Source: Voacanga thouarsii
Taxonomy: Eukaryota; Streptophyta; Magnoliopsida; Gentianales; Apocynaceae
NCBI GenBank assembly: GCA_026120185.1
Contig: JANUWF010002208.1
Coordinates: 2,604,001-2,668,000 of the forward strand
DNA length: 64,000 nt
Reading direction: 5' to 3'
Part shown: positions 24,541 to 36,867 of the stretch, piece after piece
How the letters are laid out: each line of letters opens with the position of its first letter
Numbering within the stretch: the first letter of the stretch is position 1
Notes under the pieces: generated by a model
Databases searched by the model: none
Told to the model about the DNA's origin: nothing
Seen by the model: the letters and a program-made list of their open reading frames with translations, nothing else
Made by a program: the position numbers and the translations under genes

Positions 24541-26847
24541 TGTAACACCCCGGGAAACCTAGGCCCGCCAGGGCCGGGGATGTCGCCCCATCCAAAGGAC
24601 AATGGGTCTTTATAACTAGGTCACAAATAAAATTGATGAAATAAATAATACTCAAACTAAAAAGAATTTATTACAACCCAAAATACTTCAAAAGTACATC
24701 CATGAAATTCCAAAACAAAAACCATAATTAAAATCATCCACTCTCGTCTCCCCAAAGCAATACATAAAATCAAAAGACACATTCTCTTCCAAGGTAGCTA
24801 CTCACCCACAACAGGATCAACATGAAATCATGATAAAAGGTGGTGAGACAGAAATCTCAATAAGTCCGTGTGTGCTTTGGGTGTTTAGTGGAAACAATTC
24901 GTGGATGCAAAGTGTGAAATCTTTATAAGAGAAACATTGGCAAACAATAAACATTAATCAAAAGCAAGAGTGGCGTTTTGGCTCTTCTAGCCATACATAA
25001 GTAATGAAATCAACCACTCGAAAGAAAGGGATATGGGTTACCACACGTTGGGCCCCATAACCGGTCAGAATGCCTAACACTTTGTGCAGACTGACAAAAG
25101 TAGGTGATCGGTCTATTAGGCAAGATACTCCTCATTCTCTGTACCCAAACAACCGCCGGGTGTCCATTCCGAGCAAAAATACGATCACTTGATCGAAACA
25201 AAATAAATCGCTAACTCGGACCGGCACGACTCACTGGAACTGGCATCTTATCCAGGAAGGACTTACCCCTCAGAGGTGGCCACCTACTGAAGGACTTACC
25301 CTAACCCTTCAAAGACTAGTCCTAGTAGTCCACCCTTATTGAGTACTCAACGACATTCCCCACTTGGGATAAAATGAACAAAGCATTGTTCATGAAAATA
25401 ACAATTTGAGGGTTTCCAAAGCTTTGGGAGAAATTAGTTTTAGAAGAGTTTCAAGTTTGGAAAAATCTGCTCAAAGACTTTTAAATAATTTAAGCGTTGG
25501 AATTAATGATGAATTCAACCCTCAATTGCTTTCAAATAACCGAGTGTCCTTGCATTCCACATTTGGCTTGCCATAAGGAAATCATTTCACATCAATCAGG
25601 TTTTATGCAGGAGCTTACCTGATTCTTGCTCACAACAATAAGGTCTCGAACAGCTGACCTAATCCCACATGGGCAAATACAAATCTTAATCAGATTCAAG
25701 CCACAATCCACTTCCTCAATTTTAAATCAACTCAATTCACTACTACCATGATCCTAGTGTCCCAAGCTTTAAGGCAAAACAATAATTGAATAGGTTTATA
25801 AGCTAAGTTTAATTTGTTATTTAAAATAATTAATGGATTAGGAAATAAATTCTAATAAGTTGAAAGTTTAAATCTTGTTAAGGAAAATTTAGAGTTTATT
25901 TGATCGAGAGTCATAGGTGGTACTAGGTAAAATAGTGATTTAATGATAGCTTAGTTGTTAGAAAATAATTGATAGCTAAAACTAGTTAAGATTAAATTTA
26001 ATAAGTCTTTCTTGGAAAATAATAAGTAAATCCTTAAGGGTTTTGATTTAGTAAATATTTTATTAAGTATAAATCTTTTCCATAAAGGCTTTAATTAATT
26101 TCTTTATTTTAAATAATATTTATTTATTTTATTTTCTAGAAAAGTTATTATTTATTTGACTAAAATATCCTTTACACATATTTATAATTCCAAATCTACC
26201 CTTCCTAGGGTTTTCGAAATTCTCTAGCAAAAATTATTAGTAAATATTTTATTCATGAAATAAAATTTGTTTAGGGACAACTAGATCATGATCAAGATTC
26301 CATGGTCAATCATAATCAATAACATACTCAATCCTTCAATTCATCAAATCATCCAAATCTTGCACATAGGCATAGATCTAAATTTATTAAGACATGCTTT
26401 AACCTCTACTAGCATAAAAATGATCATGGCTTCAAAATCTAATCATGCATACAAATCCTATTCACCGATGGTGACATAATCTTTAGCATGCTTCATCACA
26501 AATACTACCTATGACATACATCAAACCTCAACTCATCATTCAATCCACCAATATAATCCTTCCATGCATAAATCCCATCTCCTTCACAATCATCCATATA
26601 CTCATGCTTCAATCTCGACAACAACACATACACAAACCCATCGCCATTCATCTTCTCACAACATCGACCTAGAGACATGATTCTAAAGTTTAAAGAGATG
26701 ATTGAAGGTACTTACTTGGTTGATGAATGACTTGAAGGAGTTTAGAGAAGATCTCAACTCCTAGATGGCTAATCTTGTTCAAGAAAGGTGGCGAAAGCAT
26801 GGTCATGGAGGAAGAGACCATTCGGCCAAGAGAGGGAATTTCGGTCC

Positions 26848-26906
<59 letters not shown>

Positions 26907-26914
26907 AGAAGAAG

Positions 26915-26945
<31 letters not shown>

Positions 26946-28889
26946 CATTAGCATGATTATTTATATATATTCTCACTAGAGATCAAGTTTGAAGAGGATG
27001 ATGTTGATAGAGTGAATTTACCTTGAAGATGTTCTTGTTCAGAAATTTTCTACTTTGATCCGAAGTAGCAAGATGTTTGGAGAAGTTTGATGTTAATAAT
27101 GGTGTTGATGGATTCACAGCAATGAGTAGACTAAATCTGGAGATTTTCGTGAGGGTTTGAGGTGGTTTGGAGGGGTATTAGATGTAGAGAAGAAGTGGGT
27201 GTTCTTGGTGTAGTGTGTGTGTGTTCTTGATGCTTGAAGAAAAAAATCGAGAGAGGGAGAGATGGTTTGTGTAGCTACCGATTTTTCTGTGGGAATAGGC
27301 CTGGCCGAATTCTAGTAGGGTTTAGGAAGTTGATTCTTTGATTTGGAAGGGAAAAGGAAAGGTTAATTGTTACAATCCTTGAAGGATATTTTTGGGAAGT
27401 GAATTTGGAAAGTAGATATCCTAAGAATATCTTGATTTGTTTGGACAGCTTGAAGTCTCCTATGGCCGACTGGATTGTGCAGCTCTTTTGGGGAATTAAG
27501 GCTGGTTAAAGGAGGCTTGTGATGGCCGAAACTAAGGTGCACAATGGTGGAGAAGATGTCTGATCAATTGAGCAAAATTTTATGGAAAGTTGTTAAACAA
27601 GATGGCTGAAATTTTGGAAAGTAATCAAGCTAAATTGCAGGGATTTGGTTGAGGGATTTTCAAACAGCCATTAATGGAATTTCGTGCAGAAGTTCAAGGG
27701 GATTAATGGAGCTCTATTGATGGAGGTTTAAGGAAGGTTTTGACAGATTAAGGTTGGTGTTTTGGCTGGAAGAGAGATAAGGAACCAAGCTGGACGAAAA
27801 TCTGCATCGAATTTTCGTTGCACAGTGATTTTTCTGGCAGATTTTCGTTTGCTATTTAGAGCCATTTTGCAGCGAGTTTTGAAGGGATTTCAGGGGTATT
27901 CAAGGCTGGTTTCCAGCCTTCTTTATGGAGGAAAAACATGGCTAAGGTGCTGCACAAAATCTGGGAGAAAGCAACTTAGTTTTGAGCTCCCAAAACTGAT
28001 TTTCGTACAGGAATTTTTCCTGCTTTGCTCCAGCTTGTGCAGTCCGAAATTGGTCAAGAATTTTCAGGTTTCCAACTGATCCTAAAGACCATTTTTCCGA
28101 CAGCATTTGGGAGGGAATGTGAGCTAGAATTTTCGACCTTTTGAAGGTACAACGAGTTGGAAAATTTCAGCTCATTCCATGAAGATAGATGAACTAAGAT
28201 AGAGGAAAATTTCAACAAGCTTTCAAGAGGGATTTTTCTCTTGAATTTTCCCACAAATCTACCATATTTTCCAAACCAAAAGAAGTCTTTTGCCAAGACA
28301 TTTTGATCCTAAAAGACCTCAGCACTCTATTGGATTTTTCTGGAAAGAAAAAGGTTAGAACATCTTGATCAAACTAATGAGTTGAGAATTGAGGAAAATT
28401 AAAGATCAAGGAAGGATGATTTTCCCTATAAGAATTTCGAGAAGAGTAAAAGGAGTGGAATGAGATTACTTCTATCATGTCTCTCCTAAAACATCATCAC
28501 CACATTAATCTAGGCCCTTAAGGCCGAAACCATCCTTTCCCAAGCAAAATAAAATTTACTCAAGCTAAAACTTCTATGATGGACTTTGAACCTTAGACCT
28601 CAATAATTTATTCCAAAGCTCTAACTACTAAACCACAACAACTCTTATTGATACTTTCACTAGAAAAATTATTTTCTATTCAATCCACAAGCTATCTCCC
28701 TATTTTCACCTCGGGCAAAAATTACCATTTTGCCCTTCTCACACAACATTCACCCACACAACTTCAAAACAATAAACTCACATCCAAAGCATATAAAAAT
28801 CATATGAAAGCATATTTAAACATGAAATAAAGCATGTTATGTATCCCCAACCCCCTTACTCTAAGGTTGGTCTTGACTGGGGTTTCACA
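24541..28889 (-). mobile_element. Large (4.35-kb) solo-LTR-like insertion, gypsy style
   Basis: It interrupts the SIRE A LTR precisely. On the plus strand it starts TGTAACACCCCGG and ends GGGGTTTCACA, so the two ends form an imperfect 11-bp inverted repeat. The flanks are tctag (24536-24540) and tctac (28890-28894), a 5-bp TSD with one mismatch; the uninterrupted LTR copy reads ...tctac. No gag, pol or internal direct repeat was recognised. Long gypsy LTRs with TGTRA...CACCCC-type ends are typical of Tekay/Del- or Ogre-like elements, so a solo LTR is the simplest reading. A non-coding LARD-like element without visible LTRs is the alternative. The minus orientation is tentative. Confidence 0.72.
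26851..26944 (+). repeat. Compound (AG)n-(GAA)n microsatellite
   Basis: About 26 AG units run directly into about 14 GAA units inside the 4.35-kb insertion. The Arg-Glu and Glu runs in overlapping frames are artefacts. Confidence 0.97.
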
Positions 28890-29988
28890 TCTACTACCTT
28901 AAATACACACTTAAGGATTTCTATTCAACTACTAAAACATTTTTTCCAAATTAATGGTGGTAGGCAATACCAATATTACAATAGAGGGTCACTACATATG
29001 GTTTTACTCCCAACCTTTATGCACCCAACAATCAAGGCTTAGCCCAATTGGGTTTTACTTCCCAAATCTTGATATAATTCAGATTAAAAAGAAAATGTAG
29101 AAATAGCTCACAGATTGAGTAGATATAAACTAATTAGAGTATCTTTACCTTTCTACTTTTAGAACAATAGATCTCACTTTAAAGCATAATGTGGATGAGG
29201 GATTTTTATTTTTGAAAAGTCTTAAGATATTTCTGAAAGTGTTAGCACTAATTCTTGCTAAAAATCACATTTAAATGGCTTTTATATGAGCAAAAATCAA
29301 GGCTGCAATGGCTAGTTGTTACTGTCTAGTTTTGCAAGGATTTTGGACTCACAAGGTGAAAAGTTGTATGTCTGAAAGGTGTGTCCAAATGTTTACTTTA
29401 TTCTGAAATTCTCATTTTGAAATTCGTAGGATTTGGTCTTGTAAGGTAGAAAGTTGTGCATTCGAAATGTGCGTCCAAATTAGCATTTTATGCCAAGAAG
29501 TATATTCTAAATAACTTTAGATTTAGGCACTTTGGATGGGCATTTTGGATTTAGAGGTCCGTTCAAAACCACTCAACTAAGTTTTTATAAAATAAAAAAC
29601 TTTTCTTTTAAAATTCTTTTTATGATCAAAACCTGGATTAAAAATACTCTCTTTTTAAAATGATTTTGAGTGTTTCAATATGACATAAATTGAATTTAAA
29701 GTAAAGAGACATAGAAAATACAAGTAATACCTTAACCATAATTTTCTAGTCTACAATTCTTCAAAAGTCTTCATGGTATGCAACTCCTTTAGGTAGGATC
29801 TTGACTTGGTCAATCCTTCTTGGATTTCATCATTTATGAGTTACTTTACAATTCTATTTGTAAGACTTTGAAGAATCGTGGTCAAACAGGCCATTTCTAA
29901 AAATTCTATCACATACAAATCACACATGTTAGTCTATATCAATATTTGTCATTAATCAAAACATATGAGAATGTCCCTTGGGCTAACA

Positions 29989-30003
29989 ATCTCTCTCTTT
30001 TTG
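29989..30003 (-). other. Polypurine tract of SIRE A
   Basis: On the minus strand AAAAAGAGAGAGATT lies directly before the 3' LTR start TGTTAGCCC, the expected plus-strand primer site. Confidence 0.75.
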
Positions 30004-30822
30004 AATGATGACAAACTTGATGGATTGTGATAAGGAAAACAGTGTAAGCTTGTATGAACATGTTAAATTGAGAAATATAAGAGTTTATATTCATTTGGTG
30101 CACGATCTCTCAACATAAAGCTCAAAGAATGATTATAAGATAAGATTAAAAAATTTTAAACATAGTCTCATAAACCAGGCTCAATAAGCCTATAGTCCTA
30201 CCAACCTTCCTATCCTCATTCCTTCCTTGAAAGGACTATTTCACAAGAAAATAGCCAAATAATGGTCATTAGATATAAAATATGTTAGCACAAAGATACA
30301 ATACAAATACATATATGTACATATGGAGATGTAGAAGATAGAACATATTTATTAATACTCCCCCTTTCTATATGCATTGAGCAGTAGAGCAAAAGCTACT
30401 TATAACATTATGCATTAGCAGATAAAATTGAATTTGTAATTTTAGACTTCCAAAAAGGTGTGTCCAACAAAATCTCGATACAACCTTTGTATAAACATTG
30501 TTGGACTGGGATTTTAGATTTAGAATTACTCACCTATGCTTGTGCAAGGTCAAAACAAAATCACACCAATTGTATATGATCCAATCATATGTATTACAAA
30601 TCAATCCCAATCTAATACAGATCAATCCCAATCTCACTCCTCTATATTTTCCTCCCCCTTTTATCATTAGTCAAAGAAAAGTTAGAAACAAAAATAGATA
30701 AAAGAGATAAATAAAAACATATAAACAATTGTAGCAACAATAAGTATTTGTAGCATAGTATCATGAAAAAAATGTTCAGGAAAGTGAAAAAAAATTGATA
30801 GAGGGGGCATCAGGGGAAGGTG
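30004..30822 (-). other. Non-coding 3' region of SIRE A
   Basis: It lies between the envelope-like ORF and the polypurine tract and is AT-rich with no motif recognised. The same arrangement is present in SIRE B (46568-47977). Confidence 0.5.
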
Positions 30823-32493
30823 TCAGCCTACTTTCTTCATGGTCTTGACATTATGTTTGTTGGTAGAGATTGTCATATCTCTTTGAATCACCACAGTCTC
30901 AGGCTGAGCATCTACACCATTCTGCTTTTTTTTTCCACCTAGTTTACTGGATTTCCTTTTGATTGCTCCATGTGTCTACCGGCGGTCTGATGGACTACCA
31001 GGTGCAACTGGTTTATCCTGCTTAGGAGCAGCTTCATCAGCAGTAGTTGCAGTGGTTATGGCAGCAGTGGTTGCAACAGTAGTAGGTTCTTCAGTTTGTG
31101 GAAATGAGATAGCATCAATACTAGTATGCTTCTCTGTTGAAGGGATGACAGTTTTATGTTTTTGCTTTAGTGGAGGGGCTTGCTCTTTTGAGATAGCTGT
31201 AGTTTCAGATTGCTTCCCTTCCACATTAGTTAATCTAGTTCCCAGATTTTGTAGTTCAACCTTAACTTCTACACTTAGACCATCTAATTTGGCAAACAAA
31301 AGATTCAGAGCATTCAGAATGCTTTGTGTCATTCCACTTTCTTTAGTCTTCTACTTGCTTTTACTGGATGATTCTTCTTGAATTTAAACTTTTCTTTTCG
31401 TCCTAACCGAGATAGCAGATGCAGATTTCTTTCTTTCAATTTTAACCTTAACCAGTTTCTCTTTTTCTTCATTCGTGGCATCCCTAAGCAAGATCCATTA
31501 GTTGTCCATTTGGATAAACCCAATTTTTCAAAAAAATCTTTGCTGTAGACATTAATCTTAAAGTGCTCAGGGGCAACCAAACTCAGATCAACATTAAAAT
31601 GCTTAATCAGCCTGGTCAGAAGATTCCTGAAAGGTAAAGCTTTATTTGAGGTATTTTGAGATTGAATCATCAATTTTGCAGCTAAAAATCCAAAATTAAT
31701 TGGCATGTCCTCTAATAAAGTTAACATTAACACCATCTACATATTACTTACAGAAGTTTTTTGCTCAAAACTTGGTATTACCATGGTTGAAACAATAAGA
31801 TGAAGAAATCTACCCATTCCATTTAGCCATTTGGTATTACGATCATTTGAATTTTTGAAACTCTTACCACCAGTAAATTTGTTTTCAAATCTCCTCAATT
31901 CAAACAGATCAGATCTCTTAGGCAATTTATTCATCTCAAAGAATTGTATCCCATCATCTCTAGCATAAAAAATTCTATTTAACATTCGATAGTCAAATTC
32001 AAAATTCACATATCCAACCCGAGATGTGTACTATTGTACCATAAATCCATCACGTGTTTCCTCATATCTTCCTTTTCTCAAATTGGAATAAAATTCACAG
32101 ACCAGAGTCGTGTACAACTTTTCATTTACAGACAATAATGTTCCCTAACCAAACAATTCAAACAAATTCAGAATATTTGCATAATTAAAAAAATGCTTCA
32201 GCATCAACTCGGTAACCTACAATAATAGTTTTGTTCCTAAACACCTAGTCATTATATTCAAGCTCATATTTTGAATCAAAAAACCAAGGTACTTGACTAC
32301 TCATACTTTCCTCCTCCGGTGGTTGTTCCGATGAGGCGGTTTGAGAAGTAGGTTCATCGACAACAACTTCCTTGTTCTTTTTCTTTGCAAGCATTTGAGT
32401 GGCAACAACTGATTTCTTTACCACTGCTTTGCTTTTCTTGGTCTCCTTTACTTTTGGTTGGGTCCTTTTACTGGGTTTTGGAAGTTTAGCCAT
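30823..32493 (-). pseudogene. Envelope-like/plant transposon protein extra ORF, SIRE A
   Basis: On the minus strand a frame starting at the ATG at 32493 begins with a lysine/proline-rich N-terminus ('MAKLPKPSKRTQPKVKE'). A globular region follows, containing 'LVCEFYSNLRKG', 'FEFDYRMLNRIFYARD' and 'GMGRFLHLIVSTMVIPSF'. It ends with a basic stretch and a predicted coiled coil ('LQNLGTRLTNVEGKQ') plus an Ala/Thr-rich tail. The middle region is like the 'putative plant transposon protein' family seen in SIRE and Athila elements downstream of pol, historically called envelope-like. Stops at about 32030, 31737 and 31329 break it. No signal peptide or convincing transmembrane anchor is visible, so an envelope role is not supported. 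Confidence 0.72.
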
Positions 32494-32900
32494 GGTAGAT
32501 GAAGTTGGAGGGTTTGGTTTGTTCTGGTTTTGTTGAGAGAACGACGTGAGGTATTGGAGTAGGTAAGTACAATCAACTACATAAAAAAGGTGACTTTTCA
32601 GGGATATAAAAAGATATTCTAACAAGGAGAGAGTGTGTGTTTACGGCTGGAATGGACAAAAGGTGCAAATGTTTAGAATTTAAAATTTTGAAAAATTTGG
32701 ACATAGATATTGTCCATCTGGTTTTCCTGTCCAAAACGTGTGTCACACGTGGCCATAGGATGCTGAATTTTGAACTTAGAACTCAGTCCAAAATGACCAT
32801 CCGATTTTCACATAGAATATTTTAGCTTAAGAGATGGTTTTGGTGAGGAGATTTTGGATTCACTTTGTCCAAACACTGCATCCAAAAGCTCCATCCAAAA

Positions 32901-33500
32901 TTAGAAATCTTTAGGAACCTGCAAGAATAAACAACTAACTCCAGTAAAATCATTAGTTACAAATTTGGTAATTCCCAATCCTCTTCTTAGATGATTGAAT
33001 CTATCTTCAGCCAGTGATTTGGTGAATATATCTACAAGTTGATCAATTAGTAGAAATGTATTCAACACAAACACGCTCTTAAACATGTGATCTCTAATAA
33101 AGTGATGCTTAATCTTAATGTGCTTAGTTCTTGAGTGCTGAATAGGATTTTTAGTTAAATTTATGGCACTAGTATTGTCACATAGAAAAGGAATACACTT
33201 GCAATTATGATCAAAGTCGAGTAAACTATGTTTCATCCATAAAATTTGAGCATAACAACTTCCTGCTGCCATATATTCTGTTTCAGTTGTTGAAAGAGAC
33301 ACACGAGCTTGCTTCTTGTTGTACCAAGAGACTAAGAAGTGTCCAAAAAATTGCCAATATCCACTTGTACTCTTTTTTTCAACTTTACAACCTATATAAT
33401 CTGCATCCGTGTATCATATAAGGCCAAAAGAGTTAGTTCAATGATACCATAGACTATAATCATGTGTCCTAACCAAGTATCTAAAGGTACATTTTATAGC
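32901..33500 (-). pseudogene. Copia RNase H remnant, SIRE A
   Basis: 33302-32901 holds 'SLSTTETEYMAAGSCYAQI', the catalytic-glutamate region, followed by 'LCDNTSAINLTKNPIQHS', 'RTKHIKIKHHFIRDH' and 'LADIFTK'-like 'LVDIFTKSLAEDRF'. The order and spacing are normal for copia RNase H. The upstream part (33500-33310) is in other frames with stops ('YTDADY'-like piece near 33400). Confidence 0.82.
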
Positions 33501-34470
33501 ACATAAGTGTGATTCTTTGGGACAAGATTAGAATCTTGCACAAAGACAAACTGAGAACATGATGTTAGAACAACTAGCAGTGAGATATAGAAGACTTCCA
33601 ATCATAGCTCGATACTTAGATTCATCTACCTTTTTACCCTTTTCATCTTTGTCAAGCTTTAATAAAGTTCTCATAGGTGTACTAATTCTCTTTGCTTGGT
33701 TCATTTCAAACCTTTTGAGCAGTTCTTTAGCATACTTAGCTTGATTTAGGAAGATCCCATCATTGGTTTGCTTAATTTGTAAACCGAGAAAGAAGTTGAG
33801 TTCTCCCATCATACTTATTTCAAACTCTTGTTACATAGTCTTTGCAAACTTCTTATATAAAGATTCATTAGTAGCTCCAAAAATAATGTCATCAACATAT
33901 ATTTGAACAATTAAGAGGTCATCAGAAGTTTAAGCTTTGATGAATAATGTAGTATCAATCAAACTTCTTAAAAAACGTTTTGAAAGAATAATGCCACTAA
34001 GTTTTTCATACCAAGCACATGAAGTTTATTTTAAACCATAAAGAGTTTTAGAAAGCTTAAAAATCTGATTTGAAAAATGTTCATGAATCAAACCAGGGGG
34101 TTGCTTCATATATACTTCTTCTTCAATAAAACCATTTAAAAATGTGCTTTTAATATCCATTTGATAGAGCATGAAACCTTTGAAAGATGTAAAAGCAAGT
34201 AACATTCTAATATATCCTAATCAAGCAACGAGTACAAATGTCTCATTATAATCAATGCTCTCCTCTTGATTAAATCTTTAAGTAATAAGTCTACCTTTGT
34301 TTCTAATAACAATATTATACTCATCAAGTTTATTCCTAAATACTTACTTGGTACCAATCACGGGATGGTCAAGTGGTCGAACTTGATTTCTTTCGAATTG
34401 ATTCAATTCTTCTTGCATGGCTATAATCCAAAAATCATCATACAAAGCCACATCAATGCAAAAGTAAGGC
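33501..34470 (-). pseudogene. Copia reverse transcriptase remnant, SIRE A
   Basis: Read on the minus strand, the RT starts near 34400 ('MQEELNQFERNQVRPLD'). It continues through the 'MDIKSTFLNGFIEEEVYMKQPPG'-type segment near 34150-34090 and the intact catalytic motif Y-V-D-D near 33895. At 33812 comes 'MGELNFFLGLQIKQTNDGIF', then 'YRAMIGSLLYLTAS'. Several stops and a frame shift separate the pieces. The catalytic motif survives although the gene is dead. Confidence 0.8.
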
Positions 34471-34557
34471 AAAATTATCAATAAAATAGCATTTGGTTTT
34501 GACACCACAGTTTGGGTCTCTGATAATTTGCTCTTTTGGATGTCCGATTTTATACTT

Positions 34558-35442
34558 CTATTTTTTTGGTAAGCTTTGATCAACATAATCTTCAGTACTT
34601 TGCTCATTGTGTTTAGCTTGTTGTTCTTTCAATTTTTCTTCTTTTGCATGGTTATTAAGTGATGGAGCTTTGTGATGTTCAATGCCATTTTCCTTTGAAG
34701 TACCTATATCATTGTCGTCTTTTCTAGAAGAATATATTTTAGATTCATCAAATACAACATGTACGAATTCTTCCACACATAGAGTTCTTTTATTGTACAC
34801 TTTATATGCCTTTTTGTTGAAAGAGTATCCAAGAAATACAGCCTCATCCAATTTGCTATCGAATTTACCAAGATTTCTCTGAGTGTTGAGAACAAAATAT
34901 TTGCATCCAAAAACTTTGAAATATGAAATGGATAGGACTTTGTCCAACATAATTTCAAAGGGTATATTTCTAAGAAAGGGCCTTAGCATAACACATTTCA
35001 CAATGTAGCATGTTGTATTCACAGTTTCAGTCCAAAAATATTTTGGAAGGGAGTTTTTACAAAGCATTGATCTTGCCACTTCTTGCAAATTCATATTTTC
35101 CCTCTTAACTACACCATTTTGTTGAGGGATTTTTGCTGCTAAAAAATTATGAGAAACACCATTCCCATCATAAAATTTTGTAAACTTATGGTTGCAAAAT
35201 TCTCTACTATTATTTCTTCTAATTGAAATCAATTTGCACCCAAGGGAGTTTTGAATACGGTTGAGTAACTTTGAAAATTCAAAAAATGCTTCATCTTTTT
35301 GTGCAAGAAATAGGGTCCAAATAAATCTAAAAAACTCATTCACTAATACATAAGCATATCTCTTACCATTAAGGCTAGTGATCTTCATTGGTCCAAACAA
35401 ATCCATAAATATAAGTTCAAGAGGTTTTGAGGTTGAAATCAT
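34558..35442 (-). pseudogene. Copia integrase, long open frame with altered active site, SIRE A
   Basis: A 294-codon frame covers most of the integrase core and C-terminal region. The first catalytic D is in 'MDLFGPMK'. The second position, normally S-D-x-G-x-E-F, reads 'RRNNSREF', so the aspartate is replaced by N. The third, normally V-V-E-R-x-N, reads 'GVVKRENM', so the glutamate is replaced by K at the usual position. Later landmarks 'MLCKNSLPKYFWTETV', 'FKVFGCKYFVLN' and 'AVFLGYSFNKKAYKVYN' are well kept. The upstream zinc-binding part lies in 35443-35560 with stops. The enzyme would be inactive. Confidence 0.82.
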
Positions 35443-36025
35443 TTTCTTAGATTTAAAGGATATTTTGGTTTGTTTTCCAAATTAGCAAGCATCATACAAT
35501 CGATTTTTGTCAAATTTCATTTTGGGCAGTCCTTTAACAAGCTCTTTTGAAGATAATCTATTTAGGAAGTTAATAGACACATGACCTAGCCTTCTGTGCC
35601 AAAGGTAGCCATCATCATCATTTAAGAAAAGGCATTTTAGATCATGAGCAGTGAAATTGTCAAGATATCATACATAGATATTACCAATACGATTTGCAAC
35701 AAAAATGGTTTCATTACTAGAATTATCAATAATAGTACATGAATCTTTCTCAAATTTAACCTTACAACCATTATCACACAATTGGCTAATACTAAGCAAG
35801 TCGTACTTTAATCCATCAATCAACAATACTTACTTAATAATAGTGAAAGATCCCTTACCAATATTATCTATATCGAGTATTTTTTCCTTTTTCTTGTCTC
35901 CAAATGTGACGAATTTATCATTTGTAGCTTGAATGTCTTCTATTAGTGCTGCATTTCCTGTCATGTGTAGAGCATCTACTATCCAAGAACCACTTTGTGG
36001 ATCTCATTTTTTGTGGCAAATGTAC
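35443..36025 (-). pseudogene. Protease and GAG-pre-integrase remnant, SIRE A
   Basis: On the minus strand near 35990 a 'STKWFLDSRCSTH' piece marks the copia protease site (usually DSGCSRHM; the glycine is now R). A 'GDKKKGKIL' stretch near 35900 follows, then the 'SISQLCDNGCKVKFEKDSC'-like GAG-pre-integrase region near 35790-35740 and 'VYLDNFTAHDLKCLFLNDD'-type sequence near 35650. Frames shift and stops intervene. The same modules are better preserved in SIRE B. Confidence 0.68.
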
Positions 36026-36724
36026 CTATACACAAAATGGAAGAATAACTCTTGGTACCCACACTTTCTTGGGTTCACAGGTGTTAGTAATAGATCTTTT
36101 AATTCTCCCCACTATTTCTAGACCGAATTTCATTGTCTTCCTAACATGACACTTAGATGCTTTGTGTCTATGTTTGTTACAATATGTGCAACAAATATGA
36201 GTTATATATGAAGAACTAGCTTTCACAAAATAAGATTTGTAATTTTTAGTTTTGTTCACATGCCTATGGCCAAGACTATTTCTGTCCCCAGCTACATGTT
36301 GCACTCCAAGCAATCTATTTAGATTGTCTCTGCCATTTGTGAACTTTTCAATGCATGTGGTAAGATCATCAACTCTCTTTTTCATGTCATTAAAATCATT
36401 AAGCATAATTTCAAGAGAGAGTACTTTGTCACATAAGCATTTGTTCTCAAGTGACATACAATGCAAAGAAGTTGAGATAAAATCCTTTTCAACATTTGAA
36501 CAACTAATAGAATTAAGTAGAGCTTTGTTCTCACATAATAGCTTAGCATTGTCATTTAACAAGGAAACAATCTTTATTTTCATTTCTTTGTTTCTTTTGG
36601 ACAACTTTTTAAGTTCATGGATTATGTTAACAAGAAGCTCATTCGGATCATCAGAATTTTCACAAGCAGAATTATGTAATTCAGATATAGAATTAGAAGG
36701 AGTAGGATTTACTTTATCTTTCAT
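36026..36724 (-). pseudogene. Gag C-terminal coiled coil with zinc knuckle, SIRE A
   Basis: A 232-codon frame. Residues about 20-140 are heptad-rich ('LLVNIIHELKKLSKRNKEM', 'NDNAKLLCENKALLN'), predicting a coiled coil. Residues about 175-195 contain 'CTYCNKHRHKASKC', a CX2CX4HX4C zinc knuckle with all four ligands present. The frame ends just before the protease. This long coiled-coil module between the first knuckle and the protease is typical of SIRE-type gag. It is lost from SIRE B through a deletion. Confidence 0.75.
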
Positions 36725-36867
36725 GGCTATGAAGCATATGTTGGCTTTTTTAGTTTCGAATTCACATTTTCCTTCAGTTTTGGATCCATTTTGGTCCCAA
36801 GTCCTGACCAGTCATTTTCCTTTCTTTGTCTTCACGTCTTTTCTTTTCTTTTTTTTTTCTACTTAGC

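Larger units (their letters stand above)
24149..29988 (-). repeat. 3' LTR of SIRE A, split by an insertion
   Basis: On the plus strand it runs 24149-24540 and 28890-29988 around the insertion. It matches 37886-39374 across both parts, begins TGATAAACC and ends GGGCTAACA (TGTTAGCCC as the LTR start on the minus strand). A G13 run is at about 24161-24173. Confidence 0.92.

Noticed and set aside
26769..26979. Arg-Glu/Glu and Ser/Leu repeat proteins on both strands
   Set aside because: Translation of the compound (AG)n-(GAA)n tract inside a non-coding insertion.
30959..31381. 140-codon plus-strand frame, Val/Ala/Cys rich
   Set aside because: It is the complement of the Ala/Thr-rich tail of the SIRE A envelope-like ORF on the minus strand.
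36252..36866. 204-codon plus-strand Ser/Leu/Phe frame
   Set aside because: Shadow of the SIRE A gag coiled coil on the minus strand.
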